Notes under the pieces: generated by a model
Told to the model about the DNA's origin: nothing
The model's database searches: none
What the model saw: only the letters and a program-made list of their open reading frames with translations
Made by a program: the position numbers and the translations under genes
In this document: in pieces, positions 32,681-41,148 of the stretch
Layout: the number at the start of each line of letters is the position of its first letter
How positions within the stretch are numbered: the stretch's first letter is position 1
Assembly: GCA_018715175.1 (NCBI GenBank)
Contig: DVME01000065.1
Location: forward strand, 1 to 42,273
Reading direction: 5' to 3'
DNA: 42,273 bases
DNA from: Candidatus Limiplasma stercoravium
Lineage (GTDB): Bacteria > Bacillota > Clostridia > Christensenellales > Aristaeellaceae

Positions 32681-33753
32681 CAGGCGTTCTCCTTTTCAAA
32701 GGCTTTCATGACCTGGACGAGCTTTTCCACGCCGGCCTGGGGCATGGCGTTGTAAATGCTGGCGCGCATGCCGCCCACGCTGCGGTGGCCCTTGAGGTTG
32801 ACCAGCCCGCGTTCGGCGGCGTACTTGACGAACGCGGCGTCCAAATCCTTGTCGCCGGTGACGAAGGTAACGTTCATCAGCGAGCGGCATTCGGGGCGGG
32901 CGGTGGGCTTGAACAGGCGGCTGTTGTCCAAAAAGTCGTACAGCAGGGCGGCCTTGCGCTGGTTGATTTCGTAGATGGCCTCCACGCCGCCCAAATCGCG
33001 CAGCCACTCAAAGCCCAGTTTGGCCATGTAGATGCCGTAGGTGTTGGGGGTGTTGAGCATGCTGTCGTTTTTGATTTGCAGCGCCCAGCTCATCAGCTTG
33101 GGGCAGAGGGGGTTTTCAAAGCCGGCCAGGTCCTTGCGCAGCACCACGATGCAAAGCCCGGCGGGGCCGATGTTCTTTTGGGCGCCGGCGAACAGCACGC
33201 CAAAGCGGGTGATGTCCAGGGGTTGGGAAAGGATGTTGCTGCTGGCGTCGGCCACCAGGGGCACCGCGCCGGTATCGGGAATGGAGGTGTAGCGGGTGCC
33301 GTAGATGGTGTTGTTGGTGGTGATGTAGGCGTAGTCGGCGTCGGCGTTCCAGGCAAACTCGGTGGGCACGTGGTCGTAGTTGTCCTCGCGGCTGGAGGCC
33401 ACCACGCGCACCTGCGTGTAGCGCATGGCCTCCTGCGCGGCCAGGTGCGCGAAGTTGCCGCTGTCCACATAATCGGCGCGTCCGGCTTTGGTCAGGTTGA
33501 GGGGCACGGCGCTGAATTGCAGGGTCGCGCCGCCCTGGAGGAAGAGGATTTCGTAGGTGTCGGGAATGTGCATCAGCTGGCGCAAAAGGGCTTTGGTCTC
33601 GTCGAAAATCTCGATATACATGGAACTGCGGTGGCTCATTTCCATGACGCTCATGCCGCGGCCGGGGTAACACACCAGCTCGTCGCGGGCGCGCTCGAGG
33701 ACGCTTTGGGCAATGGCGGCGGGGCCGGCAGAAAAATTGTACACTCTCTCCAT
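32680..33753 (-). CDS. serC: Phosphoserine aminotransferase
   Basis: 357 residues. It converts 3-phosphohydroxypyruvate and glutamate to phosphoserine and 2-oxoglutarate with PLP. Seen: the start VYNFSAGPAAIAQSVLERA, the GMSVMEMSHRS element, FLQGGATLQFSAVPLNL, the PLP lysine in FAGAQKNIGPAGLCIVVLRK (about residue 193) and the end KGHRSVGGMRASIYNAMP. The ATG at 33753 has AAGGAGG upstream; a longer in-frame reading has none. First gene of the serC-serA operon. Confidence 0.97.
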   Translation of the reverse strand: MERVYNFSAGPAAIAQSVLERARDELVCYPGRGMSVMEMSHRSSMYIEIFDETKALLRQLMHIPDTYEILFLQGGATLQFSAVPLNLTKAGRADYVDSGNFAHLAAQEAMRYTQVRVVASSREDNYDHVPTEFAWNADADYAYITTNNTIYGTRYTSIPDTGAVPLVADASSNILSQPLDITRFGVLFAGAQKNIGPAGLCIVVLRKDLAGFENPLCPKLMSWALQIKNDSMLNTPNTYGIYMAKLGFEWLRDLGGVEAIYEINQRKAALLYDFLDNSRLFKPTARPECRSLMNVTFVTGDKDLDAAFVKYAAERGLVNLKGHRSVGGMRASIYNAMPQAGVEKLVQVMKAFEKENA

Positions 33754-33826
33754 GAGGGGAAACCTCCTTGCGGCACCAGGTGGGACGTTTTTCGCCCTGT
33801 TGGTGATTTTTTGACCGATTGCTGCT

Positions 33827-33855
33827 ATTATGCCCCAAGCCCCGCCGCTTGACAA
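33827..33855 (-). promoter_or_regulatory. Promoter of serC-serA
   Basis: Minus strand TTGTCA (33855-33850), 17 bases, CATAAT (33832-33827). A leader of about 70 bases leads to the serC ATG. No riboswitch or T-box could be recognised in the leader. Confidence 0.6.
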
Positions 33856-33881
33856 GGGGCAAATTGTTTTTTTCTTGTATC

Positions 33882-33903
33882 AAAAAAGCCCGCCGAAGCG
33901 GGC
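33882..33903 (-). terminator. Terminator after the DUF4956 gene
   Basis: GCCCGC (33888-33893) and GCGGGC (33898-33903) with loop CGAA. Read on the minus strand it is followed by six T's (33887-33882). Confidence 0.75.
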
Positions 33904-33936
33904 CCACCGCCTGCCCAAAAACGGCGAACGCCGCCC

Positions 33937-34635
33937 TCAGTCCGCCCAGTCCCCGCTGTAATACACCAGCGACGCATCCTCCACGCCCGGCGCCTCCTTG
34001 AGCCGGTCCACAAAGGACGTGTCGTTCTTGCGCACGCGCACCTCCACCGCCAGCTCCGTCGCGCCCTCGCGCACCGTCTTGGAGCGCACGCGGTAGCGGT
34101 TGGCCCCCATCGCCCCGGCCAAAGCGTCCTCGGCCTGCCCGCCTTGGTAGTGCATCAACAGGATGTACATTTCGTCCCTGGGCGAACGCACCCGCTTGGC
34201 CACCAGCAGCGTGACCGCCAGCACCGCAAACGCAAACACCGCGACCCAAAACATCCCCGCGCCCGTGGCGATGCCCGACGCCACGCACCAAAACAGGTAC
34301 AGCAAATCCATGGGATCCTTCACCGCCGTGCGGTAGCGCACGATGCTCAGCGCGCCCACCATGCCCAGCGACAGCACCGCGTTGGTCTGGATGGTCACGA
34401 TGATGGCGCACGTGATCACCGTCATGCCCACCAGCGCCGTGGCAAACGCCCGGCTGTAAACCACCCCCGCGTAGGTGCGCCGGTAAAGCCAGCCGATCAG
34501 CAGCCCCAACAACAGCGACAGCATGAGGTACGCCCCCGCCCGCAAAAGCGTTTGCCCGGTGACGGACTGCATCAGCCCTCCGCTTTGCAAAAACGAGCTT
34601 TTGAAAATGTCCTGAAACGTCAACGCGCCTTCCAT
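33937..34635 (-). CDS. DUF4956 membrane protein
   Basis: 232 residues. Four hydrophobic segments (about 28-50, 60-82, 87-100, 118-145) and the DUF4956 core GMVGALSIVRYRTAVKDPMD followed by LLYLFWCVASGIATG. The C-terminal 75 residues are soluble and alternate beta and helix. Function unknown. The family very often sits beside VTC-type polyphosphate polymerases and CotH proteins. The ATG at 34635 is preferred over 34641 because the GGAGGAG site is then about eight bases away. It overlaps the end of the polyphosphate polymerase gene by 16 bases. Confidence 0.85.
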   Translation of the reverse strand: MEGALTFQDIFKSSFLQSGGLMQSVTGQTLLRAGAYLMLSLLLGLLIGWLYRRTYAGVVYSRAFATALVGMTVITCAIIVTIQTNAVLSLGMVGALSIVRYRTAVKDPMDLLYLFWCVASGIATGAGMFWVAVFAFAVLAVTLLVAKRVRSPRDEMYILLMHYQGGQAEDALAGAMGANRYRVRSKTVREGATELAVEVRVRKNDTSFVDRLKEAPGVEDASLVYYSGDWAD

Positions 34636-35351
34636 GTCCATCTCCTCCGTTCGTCTTCCACGCGCCGCCCGGCCAGAGCGTCGCAGCACATAACGTATTT
34701 GCTGGCCGCGGTCAGCTCGCAGGCGTCGGGCGGCAGCAGCCGCCGCACCAGCCGGGGTAGGTAGTTGGTAAACTTCACTTCCAGGATCAGCCGGTCCGCC
34801 CCCAGCGCCTCCACCATGGGCAGCTTGGCGTCGTACAGGCTTCCCAGCCCCGCGCGCACGTGCGTGTCCAGCGTGATGCGCACATCCCCCTCGGGCAGCA
34901 CAAACGCCTCGCGCTCATAGTCCACCACCACGCGCGCACGCAGGCCACGCATGACCCAGTCGCAGTAGCATTCCCGGCTCAGCGCCTGGTCGCTGTCGCG
35001 CAAAAACGCCGCGTCCCCCCGCTCCAGCCGCCGCGCCTCCTGCTCCGTCAGCGCCGCGGACTGTTTGAAAATGCCCGCCCCGCAACGGCTCTTGCGCTCC
35101 AGCCGCGCCCCGCCTTCCGCCGCGCCGTATACGCGCACCCGGTACTTGCGCCTTACCCCCAGCCCTTCCACCTTCTGGGCGTACGCCGTGCCAAACAAGT
35201 CGTCAAAGTACAGGCTGCGCACCCGGTAGCGGCCGTCCGGCCCCGCATGCGCGTCCCGGCGCATCACCGCCCCCAGCCGCTGGCGCAAAAGCGCCGCGTC
35301 CGGATAGTGAATCAGGTACTTCAGCTCCTGGCGATAGGTTCTTTGGGGCAT
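34620..35351 (-). CDS. VTC-domain polyphosphate polymerase-like protein
   Basis: 243 residues. It has the VTC tunnel-fold signature: RQELKYLI at the start (E9, K11), YRVRSLYFDD, RRKYRVRVYG, LERKSR, RVVVDYEREAF, DVRITLDTHVRAG and LILEVKFTNYLP. In yeast Vtc4 these basic and acidic residues line a tunnel that makes polyphosphate from ATP. Soluble, so it probably works on the inner face with its DUF4956 partner. First gene of a two-gene operon; promoter at 35386-35414. In other clostridia a CotH gene is usually part of this operon; here the CotH gene is 32 kb away. Confidence 0.88.
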   Translation of the reverse strand: MPQRTYRQELKYLIHYPDAALLRQRLGAVMRRDAHAGPDGRYRVRSLYFDDLFGTAYAQKVEGLGVRRKYRVRVYGAAEGGARLERKSRCGAGIFKQSAALTEQEARRLERGDAAFLRDSDQALSRECYCDWVMRGLRARVVVDYEREAFVLPEGDVRITLDTHVRAGLGSLYDAKLPMVEALGADRLILEVKFTNYLPRLVRRLLPPDACELTAASKYVMCCDALAGRRVEDERRRWTWKAR

Positions 35352-35385
35352 GGCCTTCCCTTCCTGTTATATCGTATCGCCTTTC

Positions 35386-35414
35386 AGTATACAAAGCCGC
35401 GCCGCTTTTGACAA
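35386..35414 (-). promoter_or_regulatory. Promoter of the polyphosphate polymerase operon
   Basis: Minus strand TTGTCA (35414-35409), 17 bases, TATACT (35391-35386), 35 bases before the ATG. Confidence 0.6.
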
Positions 35415-35539
35415 CCGCCTTCTTGCCTTCATCGTCCCAAAATTCACGGAAAATACAGCCCCATCCCTTGCCAAAATGTCCATTATGCTCTGCCTTGAGC
35501 CTGCCTCTTTGTGCTTTTGGTATAAACCTTCGGTTCTCC

Positions 35540-35568
35540 TTGCTTTTTGGATATCTGTGGTATATAAT
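35540..35568 (+). promoter_or_regulatory. Strong sigma-A promoter of the HPr-like gene
   Basis: TTGCTT (35540-35545), 17 bases, TATAAT (35563-35568), with the ATG 36 bases on. The -10 is perfect; one of the best promoters in the window. Confidence 0.7.
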
Positions 35569-35603
35569 AGATGCGAACCTACTGAAAGGGGGCTAATCAC
35601 ACC

Positions 35604-35831
35604 ATGAAGTCTGTGAACATCAAGCTCAGCTTGGCGGAGAACGTCAAGTCCTTCGTCAACATCGTCAACCGTTACCCCTATGACGTGGATCTTCGCGCAG
35701 GCCGTCACGTGGTGGACGCCAAATCCATCCTGGGCATCTTCAGCCTGGATCTGAGCAAGCCCATCACCATGGAGATCTACTCCGACTCCTGCGAAGACCT
35801 CCTCAGTGACATCACGCCCTTTGTGGCCTGA
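35604..35831 (+). CDS. HPr-like protein lacking the phospho-histidine
   Basis: 75 residues, a little shorter than HPr. The second half matches HPr/Crh (VDAKSILGIFSLDLSKPITM), with Ser41 in the place of the regulatory Ser46. Aligned by eye to Bacillus HPr with a constant shift of five, the catalytic His15 falls on Leu10, and the Ala-Arg-Pro after it is Ala-Glu-Asn. So it cannot carry phosphate for the PTS at that site, but could be phosphorylated on Ser by HPr kinase, like Crh. No other PTS gene is in the window. SD AAAGGGGG is about 12 bases from the ATG. It has its own strong promoter and a following hairpin. Confidence 0.8.
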   Translation: MKSVNIKLSLAENVKSFVNIVNRYPYDVDLRAGRHVVDAKSILGIFSLDLSKPITMEIYSDSCEDLLSDITPFVA

Positions 35832-35892
35832 TGCCGCCGTCCGCCCTTGGGCGGGCCTTGAGCCATGCAAACGAACCCATAGCGGGATACCA

Positions 35893-35916
35893 GGGGCAAA
35901 GCAAACGCTTTGCCCC
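35893..35916 (+). terminator. Hairpin after the HPr-like gene
   Basis: GGGGCAAAG (35893-35901) pairs with CTTTGCCCC (35908-35916). The bases after it (GTATTTG) hold only a weak T-run, so it may be a partial terminator before the DUF4364 gene. Confidence 0.45.
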
Positions 35917-35955
35917 GTATTTGTTCCCACGCATCCGCAAGAAAGAGGAGGCCGC

Positions 35956-36750
35956 ATGGGGCTGAAAATGCCGCGGCGCAGAATCGGCGACGCCGAAAAC
36001 AAGCTGCGCCTGTTATGGTGCCTCAGCGCGCTGGGCGCGGCCACGCCCGAGCAGCTGTGGCCCTTCGTGTCCGACATGGACCTGATGGACTATATGACCT
36101 TTTGCCTGTTTTTGGGCGAGCTGCGCGCCGACGGTTCGGTGGCGGAGGGGCGCTACGCCATGAAGGGCGTGCTGTACGTGAGCGAAACGGGCGAGCGCAC
36201 GCTGCGCCTGCTGCTTGACAAGCTCTCCCCGACGGACCGGGAGCGCGTGACGCGCTCGGCTCCTTCGTATGCCCAGCGCATTCACGAGCGGCGCCAGGCC
36301 CGCGCCGCGCACGAGCTGCCGCTGTTGGGCATGCAGCGGGCGCGTTTTTGGCTGTGGGAGGACGGGGCGCAGCTGATGGATCTGCGGCTGAGCACGCCCC
36401 GGCCGGAGCTGGCGGCCGAGGCGGTGAGGCGCTTTGGCGAGCGCGCGCCGGGGGTGCTGGCGCTGTTGTACGGCATGCCCTTTGAAAACGAGGCGGCGCC
36501 GCTGCCGGTGGCTACCAGCGTGGACCAGGCCCTGCGCCTGGACGCGCCCGCGCTGACGGACATGGGCGGCGGGGCGTTTTTGGCGTCGGTGCCGCTGTCC
36601 GGGACGGAGGCGTTTTGGAGCCTGAGCCTGCTTTTGCCCAGCCGCGAGGCGGCCCAGGGCTGGGCGCGGGAAGCGGCCCGGCAGGAGGCGCGGCTGGGCG
36701 CGCGGCTTTGCCGCGCGCTTTGCGGGGAGGATTGGTCATGCAACGCTTGA
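35956..36750 (+). CDS. DUF4364 family protein, possible transcription regulator
   Basis: 264 residues. The N-terminal 90 residues look like a winged-helix: DAENKLRLLWCLSALGAATP, EQLWPFV, then FCLFLGELRADGSVAEGRYA and YVSETGERTLRLLLDKLSPT. This is the DUF4364 pattern (from memory of the family). The remainder is a mixed domain with no recognised motif; it is longer than typical members. Likely a DNA-binding regulator, not proven. SD GAGGAGG precedes the ATG at 35956. Its end overlaps tilS by 13 bases. Confidence 0.7.
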   Translation: MGLKMPRRRIGDAENKLRLLWCLSALGAATPEQLWPFVSDMDLMDYMTFCLFLGELRADGSVAEGRYAMKGVLYVSETGERTLRLLLDKLSPTDRERVTRSAPSYAQRIHERRQARAAHELPLLGMQRARFWLWEDGAQLMDLRLSTPRPELAAEAVRRFGERAPGVLALLYGMPFENEAAPLPVATSVDQALRLDAPALTDMGGGAFLASVPLSGTEAFWSLSLLLPSREAAQGWAREAARQEARLGARLCRALCGEDWSCNA

Positions 36751-38177
36751 GAAACGCGGTGCGCCGCGCGCTGGAAGCGCAGGGGCTGCTCAAGCCCGAG
36801 GCCAAGCTGCTTTCGGCGGTCAGCGGCGGGGCGGACAGCGTAGGTCTGCTTTGGGCGCTGGCGTCGCTTCGGGAGACGGCCGGCTACCGGCTGGCCGCGC
36901 TGCATGTGCAGCACGGGCTCAGGGGCGAGCGCTCCCGGGAGGACGAGCGGTTCGTGCGGGAATTGTGCGCGGCGCTGGGGGTGCCGCTGTGGGTGGAGGA
37001 AGCGCAGGGCCTGGGGCGCATGGACGACGCGGGCGTGGAGACGCGCGCGCGGGCGCAGCGCCTGGCCCTGTACGAAAAAACGCTGCGCCAGGCCGGGGCG
37101 GACGCGCTGCTGGTGGGGCATCACCGGGACGACCAGGCCGAGACGCTGCTTTTGCGCCTGCTGCGCGGCGCAGGCGGCGCGGGGCTGTCGGGCATGCGGC
37201 CGGCGGCGCCCTTTGGGGGCGGCGTGATGCTGCGGCCTTTTTTGGATTTGGGACACGCGGACATCGTTTCCGCGCTGAGCGGCATGGGGATTCCCTGGCG
37301 CGAGGACGAAAGCAACGCCCGTCCCTGCACGCCGCGCAACGTCCTGCGCCTGACGGTGCTGCCGCGCCTGGAGGCGCTTTCGCCCGGCGCGGCGGAGCGC
37401 ATGGGGCATACGGCGGAGTCGTTGGCCGCGGACGAGGCCTACCTCAGCGCGCAGGCCGGGGCGCTTTACGAGCGCGCGCTGGCGCCGCTGGCGCCGCTAT
37501 GGGCGCTTGAGCGCCCGGCGGTGGCCGGCGCGCCGGAGGCGCTGCGCCGCCGCGCGCTGCGGCGGTGGTATGACCAAGGCGCGGCGGCGCTTCCGTCCCA
37601 GGGCGACGAACGCGCCCTGAGCCATGCCGACACGCTGGCGCTGTCGGCGCTGGCGCAATCGCGCGAAGGCGCGCTTCGCAACCTGCCCCTGGGCCTGCGC
37701 GCGCGGGTTGGGCGCATGCATTTGTTTTTGGAGCGGCAGGACGGCCTGCCCCTTTTGCCGTGCGCCGCTTTCGAGCCCCTGGCGCTCAGGGCGGACGCTT
37801 CGCAATACGCGCTATGGGGCATGCGCGTGCGCCAAACGCGCGCCGCCGCCGGCCAACCGGCGCCGTCGGACGCCTTTTGCGCCGTCGTGCCGATCGAGGT
37901 GTTGGCTCAGCGGCCGGTGTTTCGCCGGGCGCAAAAGGGCGACGTCATGCGTCCCCTGGGCGCGCCGGGCGGAAAGCCCTTGCGCCGCCTGTGGACGGAC
38001 TGGCGCGTGGATTTGGCGCTTCGGCCGCTTTGGTGCGTGCTGGCCGCGGGCAGCCGGGTGCTATGGGTGCCGGGCCTGGCGACGGCCGAGGAGCTGCGCG
38101 CTACGCGCGTTTGCCCCGGCGCGCTGGTGCTTGAGGCGGCATCTTCGTTTTTGAAAAACACATCCCAAGGAGAGTGA
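36738..38177 (+). CDS. tilS: tRNA(Ile)-lysidine synthase
   Basis: 479 residues. It adds lysine to C34 of tRNA-Ile(CAU) with ATP, so that AUA is read as isoleucine; essential. The PP-loop SGGADS is at 29-34, followed by HVQHGLRGERSREDERFV and LLVGHHRDDQAETLLLRLLR, then WREDESNARPCTPRNVLRL. The TilS C-terminal domain is seen in RRAQKGDVMRPLGAPGGKPL and VLWVPGLATAEEL. The ATG at 36738 has GGGGAGGA upstream and lies inside the end of the DUF4364 gene. hpt follows after four bases, the order usual in Bacillota, though ftsH is not next. Confidence 0.95.
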   Translation: MQRLRNAVRRALEAQGLLKPEAKLLSAVSGGADSVGLLWALASLRETAGYRLAALHVQHGLRGERSREDERFVRELCAALGVPLWVEEAQGLGRMDDAGVETRARAQRLALYEKTLRQAGADALLVGHHRDDQAETLLLRLLRGAGGAGLSGMRPAAPFGGGVMLRPFLDLGHADIVSALSGMGIPWREDESNARPCTPRNVLRLTVLPRLEALSPGAAERMGHTAESLAADEAYLSAQAGALYERALAPLAPLWALERPAVAGAPEALRRRALRRWYDQGAAALPSQGDERALSHADTLALSALAQSREGALRNLPLGLRARVGRMHLFLERQDGLPLLPCAAFEPLALRADASQYALWGMRVRQTRAAAGQPAPSDAFCAVVPIEVLAQRPVFRRAQKGDVMRPLGAPGGKPLRRLWTDWRVDLALRPLWCVLAAGSRVLWVPGLATAEELRATRVCPGALVLEAASSFLKNTSQGE

Positions 38178-38181
38178 GCCC

Positions 38182-38742
38182 ATGGAAAACCAACGCAACC
38201 TCTACAAGGATCTGGAAAGCATTCTCTACACCCGCCAGCAGCTGGCCCAGGCCGTGCGCGAGCTGGGCGAGCGCATCACCCGCGACTACCAGGGCAAGCG
38301 GCCGGTTCTGCTGTGCATTCTCAAGGGCGCGAGCGTGTTTTTCAGCGACCTCATCCGCGAGATCGACCTGCCCCTGGAGGTGGAGTTCATCGCCGTGAGC
38401 AGCTACGGCGCAAGCACGAAATCCAGCGGCGAGGTGCGCCTGGTCAAAGACCTAGACCGCAGCATCCTGGGCCGCGACGTAATCATCGTGGAGGACATCG
38501 TAGACAGCGGCATGACGCTTAACTACATCAAAAATCTGCTGATTTCGCGCGGCGCGGCGAGCCTGCGCATCGCGGCGCTGCTGGACAAGCCCGCGCGCCG
38601 CGTGGCGCCCCTGTCGGTGGACTATTCGTGTTTTTTGATTCCCGACGCTTTTGTGGTGGGATATGGCCTGGACTATAACGAGGTTTACCGCAACCTGCCC
38701 GACATCGGCGTGCTGTCGCCGTCGGTGTACGGCGAGAGCTAA
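38182..38742 (+). CDS. hpt: Hypoxanthine phosphoribosyltransferase
   Basis: 186 residues. It salvages hypoxanthine (and guanine) to IMP or GMP with PRPP. Seen: PVLLCILKGASVFFSDLIRE, the flexible-loop SSYGASTKSSGEV, the PRPP site VEDIVDSGMT (104-112) and the base-site VVGYGLDYNEVYRNLP. SD AAGGAGAG precedes the ATG. Part of the DUF4364-tilS-hpt run. Its stop overlaps the stop of the convergent ROK kinase gene by four bases. Confidence 0.97.
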   Translation: MENQRNLYKDLESILYTRQQLAQAVRELGERITRDYQGKRPVLLCILKGASVFFSDLIREIDLPLEVEFIAVSSYGASTKSSGEVRLVKDLDRSILGRDVIIVEDIVDSGMTLNYIKNLLISRGAASLRIAALLDKPARRVAPLSVDYSCFLIPDAFVVGYGLDYNEVYRNLPDIGVLSPSVYGES

Positions 38743-39626
38743 ACGCGGCGCTGGTAGGCGTACAGCCCCAAGAGGTAAGCGCCCACCAAGCCGCTGACGG
38801 GGAAGAGCGCCGGGGGGACGATGTAGTCCTCTATGCGCTCCGTGATGGCCGGCTGGTTGACATAGCCGTTGAGAAGGGCCGCGGTTTGGCGGCGCACCTT
38901 GTCAAACAGGACGGCGCGCTGCATAACCCCGCCGCCCAGCAGGATGCGCTGCGGGCTGAGGGTGAGGACGAGGTTGGCGCACATCTGCGCCAGGTAATAC
39001 GCCTCGATATCAAAAGTGGGGTGACCGTCGGGCAGCTCGCGGGCATCCCCGCCCACGCGCGCGGCGATGGCCGGCCCTGCGGCCAGCCCTTCCAGGCAGC
39101 TTGCATGGTAGGGGCACACGCCGCGGGGATTGGGATCGTCGGGGTGCGGCTTGACGAGCATATGTCCCAGCTCCGGGTGCATCAGCCCCCGCACGGTGGC
39201 CCCGTTGACGTACACGCCGCCGCCGATGCCCGTGCCCACGGTGACGTACACGGCGCTGTCCAAGCCCTGCGCCGCGCCGCGGACAACCTCGGCCAGAACC
39301 GCGGCGTTGACGTCGGTGTCGATGGCGGCGGGAATGTCGCGCCCGCCCAGGAGCTCCCGCAACAGCGGATATCCCCGCCAGGGCAGCTTGGGCGTGGAGG
39401 TGATGGCCCCATAGGTCGGGGAGCGGGGATCCAGATCCAGCGGGCCAAAGGAACCCACGCCCAGGGCATCCACCGCGTGCGCGCGGAAAAAATCCACCAT
39501 CTGCGGCATGGTTTGCTGCGGGGTGAGGGTAGGCAGGGTGAGGCGCTCGAGCTCCTCGCCCTCGAGGGTGTAGACGGCCAGCACCATCTTGGTGCCGCCG
39601 GCTTCCAAGGCTCCGATTTTGACCAT
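38739..39626 (-). CDS. ROK family sugar kinase, fructokinase-like
   Basis: 295 residues. ROK fold with GALEAGGTKMVLAVYTLEGE at the N-terminus, IDTDVNAAVLAEVVRGAAQG, VTVGTGIGGGVYVNG, and the ROK zinc motif in ELGHMLVKPHPDDPNPRGVC with CPYHASCLEGLA (His and Cys ligands). GGGVMQRAVLF closes the ATP site. The arrangement is that of bacterial fructokinases; the sugar is not certain. The ATG at 39626 is preceded by AAGGAG, about 11 bases away; a longer in-frame reading lacks an SD. Alone on the minus strand, convergent with hpt. Confidence 0.9.
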   Translation of the reverse strand: MVKIGALEAGGTKMVLAVYTLEGEELERLTLPTLTPQQTMPQMVDFFRAHAVDALGVGSFGPLDLDPRSPTYGAITSTPKLPWRGYPLLRELLGGRDIPAAIDTDVNAAVLAEVVRGAAQGLDSAVYVTVGTGIGGGVYVNGATVRGLMHPELGHMLVKPHPDDPNPRGVCPYHASCLEGLAAGPAIAARVGGDARELPDGHPTFDIEAYYLAQMCANLVLTLSPQRILLGGGVMQRAVLFDKVRRQTAALLNGYVNQPAITERIEDYIVPPALFPVSGLVGAYLLGLYAYQRRV

Positions 39627-39707
39627 ATCTATGCACGCTCCTTGCCGGTTTTCCTGTTGTGAAATCAGGATACCGGCCTTTTGCCAAAAAGTCAAGGCCC
39701 GCGCCGT

Positions 39708-39736
39708 TTGACCTGGCCGCCGCGTTGTGGTATGCT
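39708..39736 (+). promoter_or_regulatory. Promoter of the MATE-apbE pair
   Basis: TTGACC (39708-39713), 17 bases, TATGCT (39731-39736). The ATG at 39772 follows after GGGGAGG. Confidence 0.6.
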
Positions 39737-39771
39737 GTGCTTACATCCATTTCGGGGAGGCGCGTGTTTCC

Positions 39772-41148
39772 ATGGCTCGGCTCGGCGGCGATACGGATAT
39801 GACCCGCGGTTCCATCACCCGGCATTTGGCTGGGTTTTCGCTTCCGCTTATGCTGGGGCTCTTGTTTCAGCAGCTGTACAACACGGTGGATACCGTGGTT
39901 GTGGGGCGCTTTGTGGGCAAGGAAGCCCTGGCCGCCGTGGGCAGCACCTCCAGCATCATCAACATGCTCGTGGGCGTCAGCGCCGGCCTGTCCACCGGCG
40001 CCAGCGTGGTGATCTCCCAGTTTTACGGCGCGCGCGACTCGCGCCGCCTCAGCCAAGCCGTCCACACCACCATGGCCATTACCTTCCTGCTGTGCGTCCT
40101 GGCCACAGCCGTAGGCATGTGGATGGTAACGCCCATGCTGCACCTGATGGACACGCCCGAAGACGTGTTCGCCATGGCCCAAAGCTACCTGACGATCTAC
40201 TTTGCCGGCATCAGCGGCCTTTTGGTGTACAACATGGGCTCCGCCATCCTCCGCGCCGTGGGCGACTCGCGCAGGCCGTTGTATTTTCTGTGCGTTTCGG
40301 CCATCCTCAACATTGTGTTCGACCTATTGTTCGTGGTGGTGTTTCATTGGGGCGTGGAGGGCGTGGCCATTGCCACCATCGTGTCGCAGTTCCTCTCGGC
40401 GGCGCTGGTGCTGTACGTTCTCAGCCGCGACCCCGCCGCCTATGGCCTGCGCTGGCGCATGCTCAGCCTCAAGCGCGACATGGTGGGGCGCATTTTTTCC
40501 CTGGGGCTGCCGGCCTCGGTGCAGCAGGGGCTAACCGCCTTTTCCAACGTGTTCGTGCAGTCCTACATCAACTTCTTCGGCTCGGCATGCATGGCCGGAT
40601 GGTCCAGCTACAACAAGCTGGACGCCTTCATCCTGGTGCCCATCCAGGCCCTGGGCCTGGCCGCCACGACGTTCGTGGGCCAAAACTACGGCGCGCGGCA
40701 CATGCATCGCGCCCGCCAGGGCACCCGCATCGCCCTGGCGATGGCCGTTTCGGTCGCGGTGGCGCTGATGATCCTGGTAATGGTGTTCGCCCCGCAGCTG
40801 GTATCGCTGATCAGCCCGGAGGCGGACGTGATTGCCTACGGCGTGACGTTCCTTCGGCTTATCTCGCCGTTTTACGCCATGATGTGCTTTAACCAGATTA
40901 TGGCCGGCGCGCTGCGCGGCATTGGGCTGGCCAAGTCGCCCATGTTCATCATGCTGTTTTCCTTTGTGTTCTTCCGCCAAGGCTACCTGCTGGCCGTGCG
41001 CGCGCTGGGCAACGATCTCACGCTGGTGGCCCTGGCCTATCCCATCGGCTGGGTGGTGTGCAGCGCTTTGCTGTACGTTGGCTACCGGCGCTCCCAGCTT
41101 TGCCGGGCCCAGGACGAGCCCGGAATCCAAGAGGAGGCCCTTGAATGA
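39772..41148 (+). CDS. MATE family efflux transporter (second)
   Basis: 458 residues, about 12 membrane segments. Typical NorM/DinF-like start TRHLAGFSLPLMLGLLFQQL then YNTVDTVVVGRFVGKEALAA, and in the second half FGSACMAGWSSYNKLDAFIL with GLAATTFVGQNYGARHMHRA. Substrate unknown. The ATG at 39772 follows GGGGAGG at 11 bases; a start at 39799 is possible. ApbE starts within its stop codon (ATGA), so the two are translationally coupled. Not a near copy of the MATE protein at 3011-4357. Confidence 0.93.
   Translation: MARLGGDTDMTRGSITRHLAGFSLPLMLGLLFQQLYNTVDTVVVGRFVGKEALAAVGSTSSIINMLVGVSAGLSTGASVVISQFYGARDSRRLSQAVHTTMAITFLLCVLATAVGMWMVTPMLHLMDTPEDVFAMAQSYLTIYFAGISGLLVYNMGSAILRAVGDSRRPLYFLCVSAILNIVFDLLFVVVFHWGVEGVAIATIVSQFLSAALVLYVLSRDPAAYGLRWRMLSLKRDMVGRIFSLGLPASVQQGLTAFSNVFVQSYINFFGSACMAGWSSYNKLDAFILVPIQALGLAATTFVGQNYGARHMHRARQGTRIALAMAVSVAVALMILVMVFAPQLVSLISPEADVIAYGVTFLRLISPFYAMMCFNQIMAGALRGIGLAKSPMFIMLFSFVFFRQGYLLAVRALGNDLTLVALAYPIGWVVCSALLYVGYRRSQLCRAQDEPGIQEEALE

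Noticed and set aside
33754..33826. A riboswitch or T-box in the serC leader
   Set aside because: Only about 70 bases, no T-box sequence (TGGnACC) and no conserved riboswitch core seen.
31442..33852. Long plus-strand frames over serA and serC
   Set aside because: Antisense shadows of two well-conserved enzymes, low-complexity composition.
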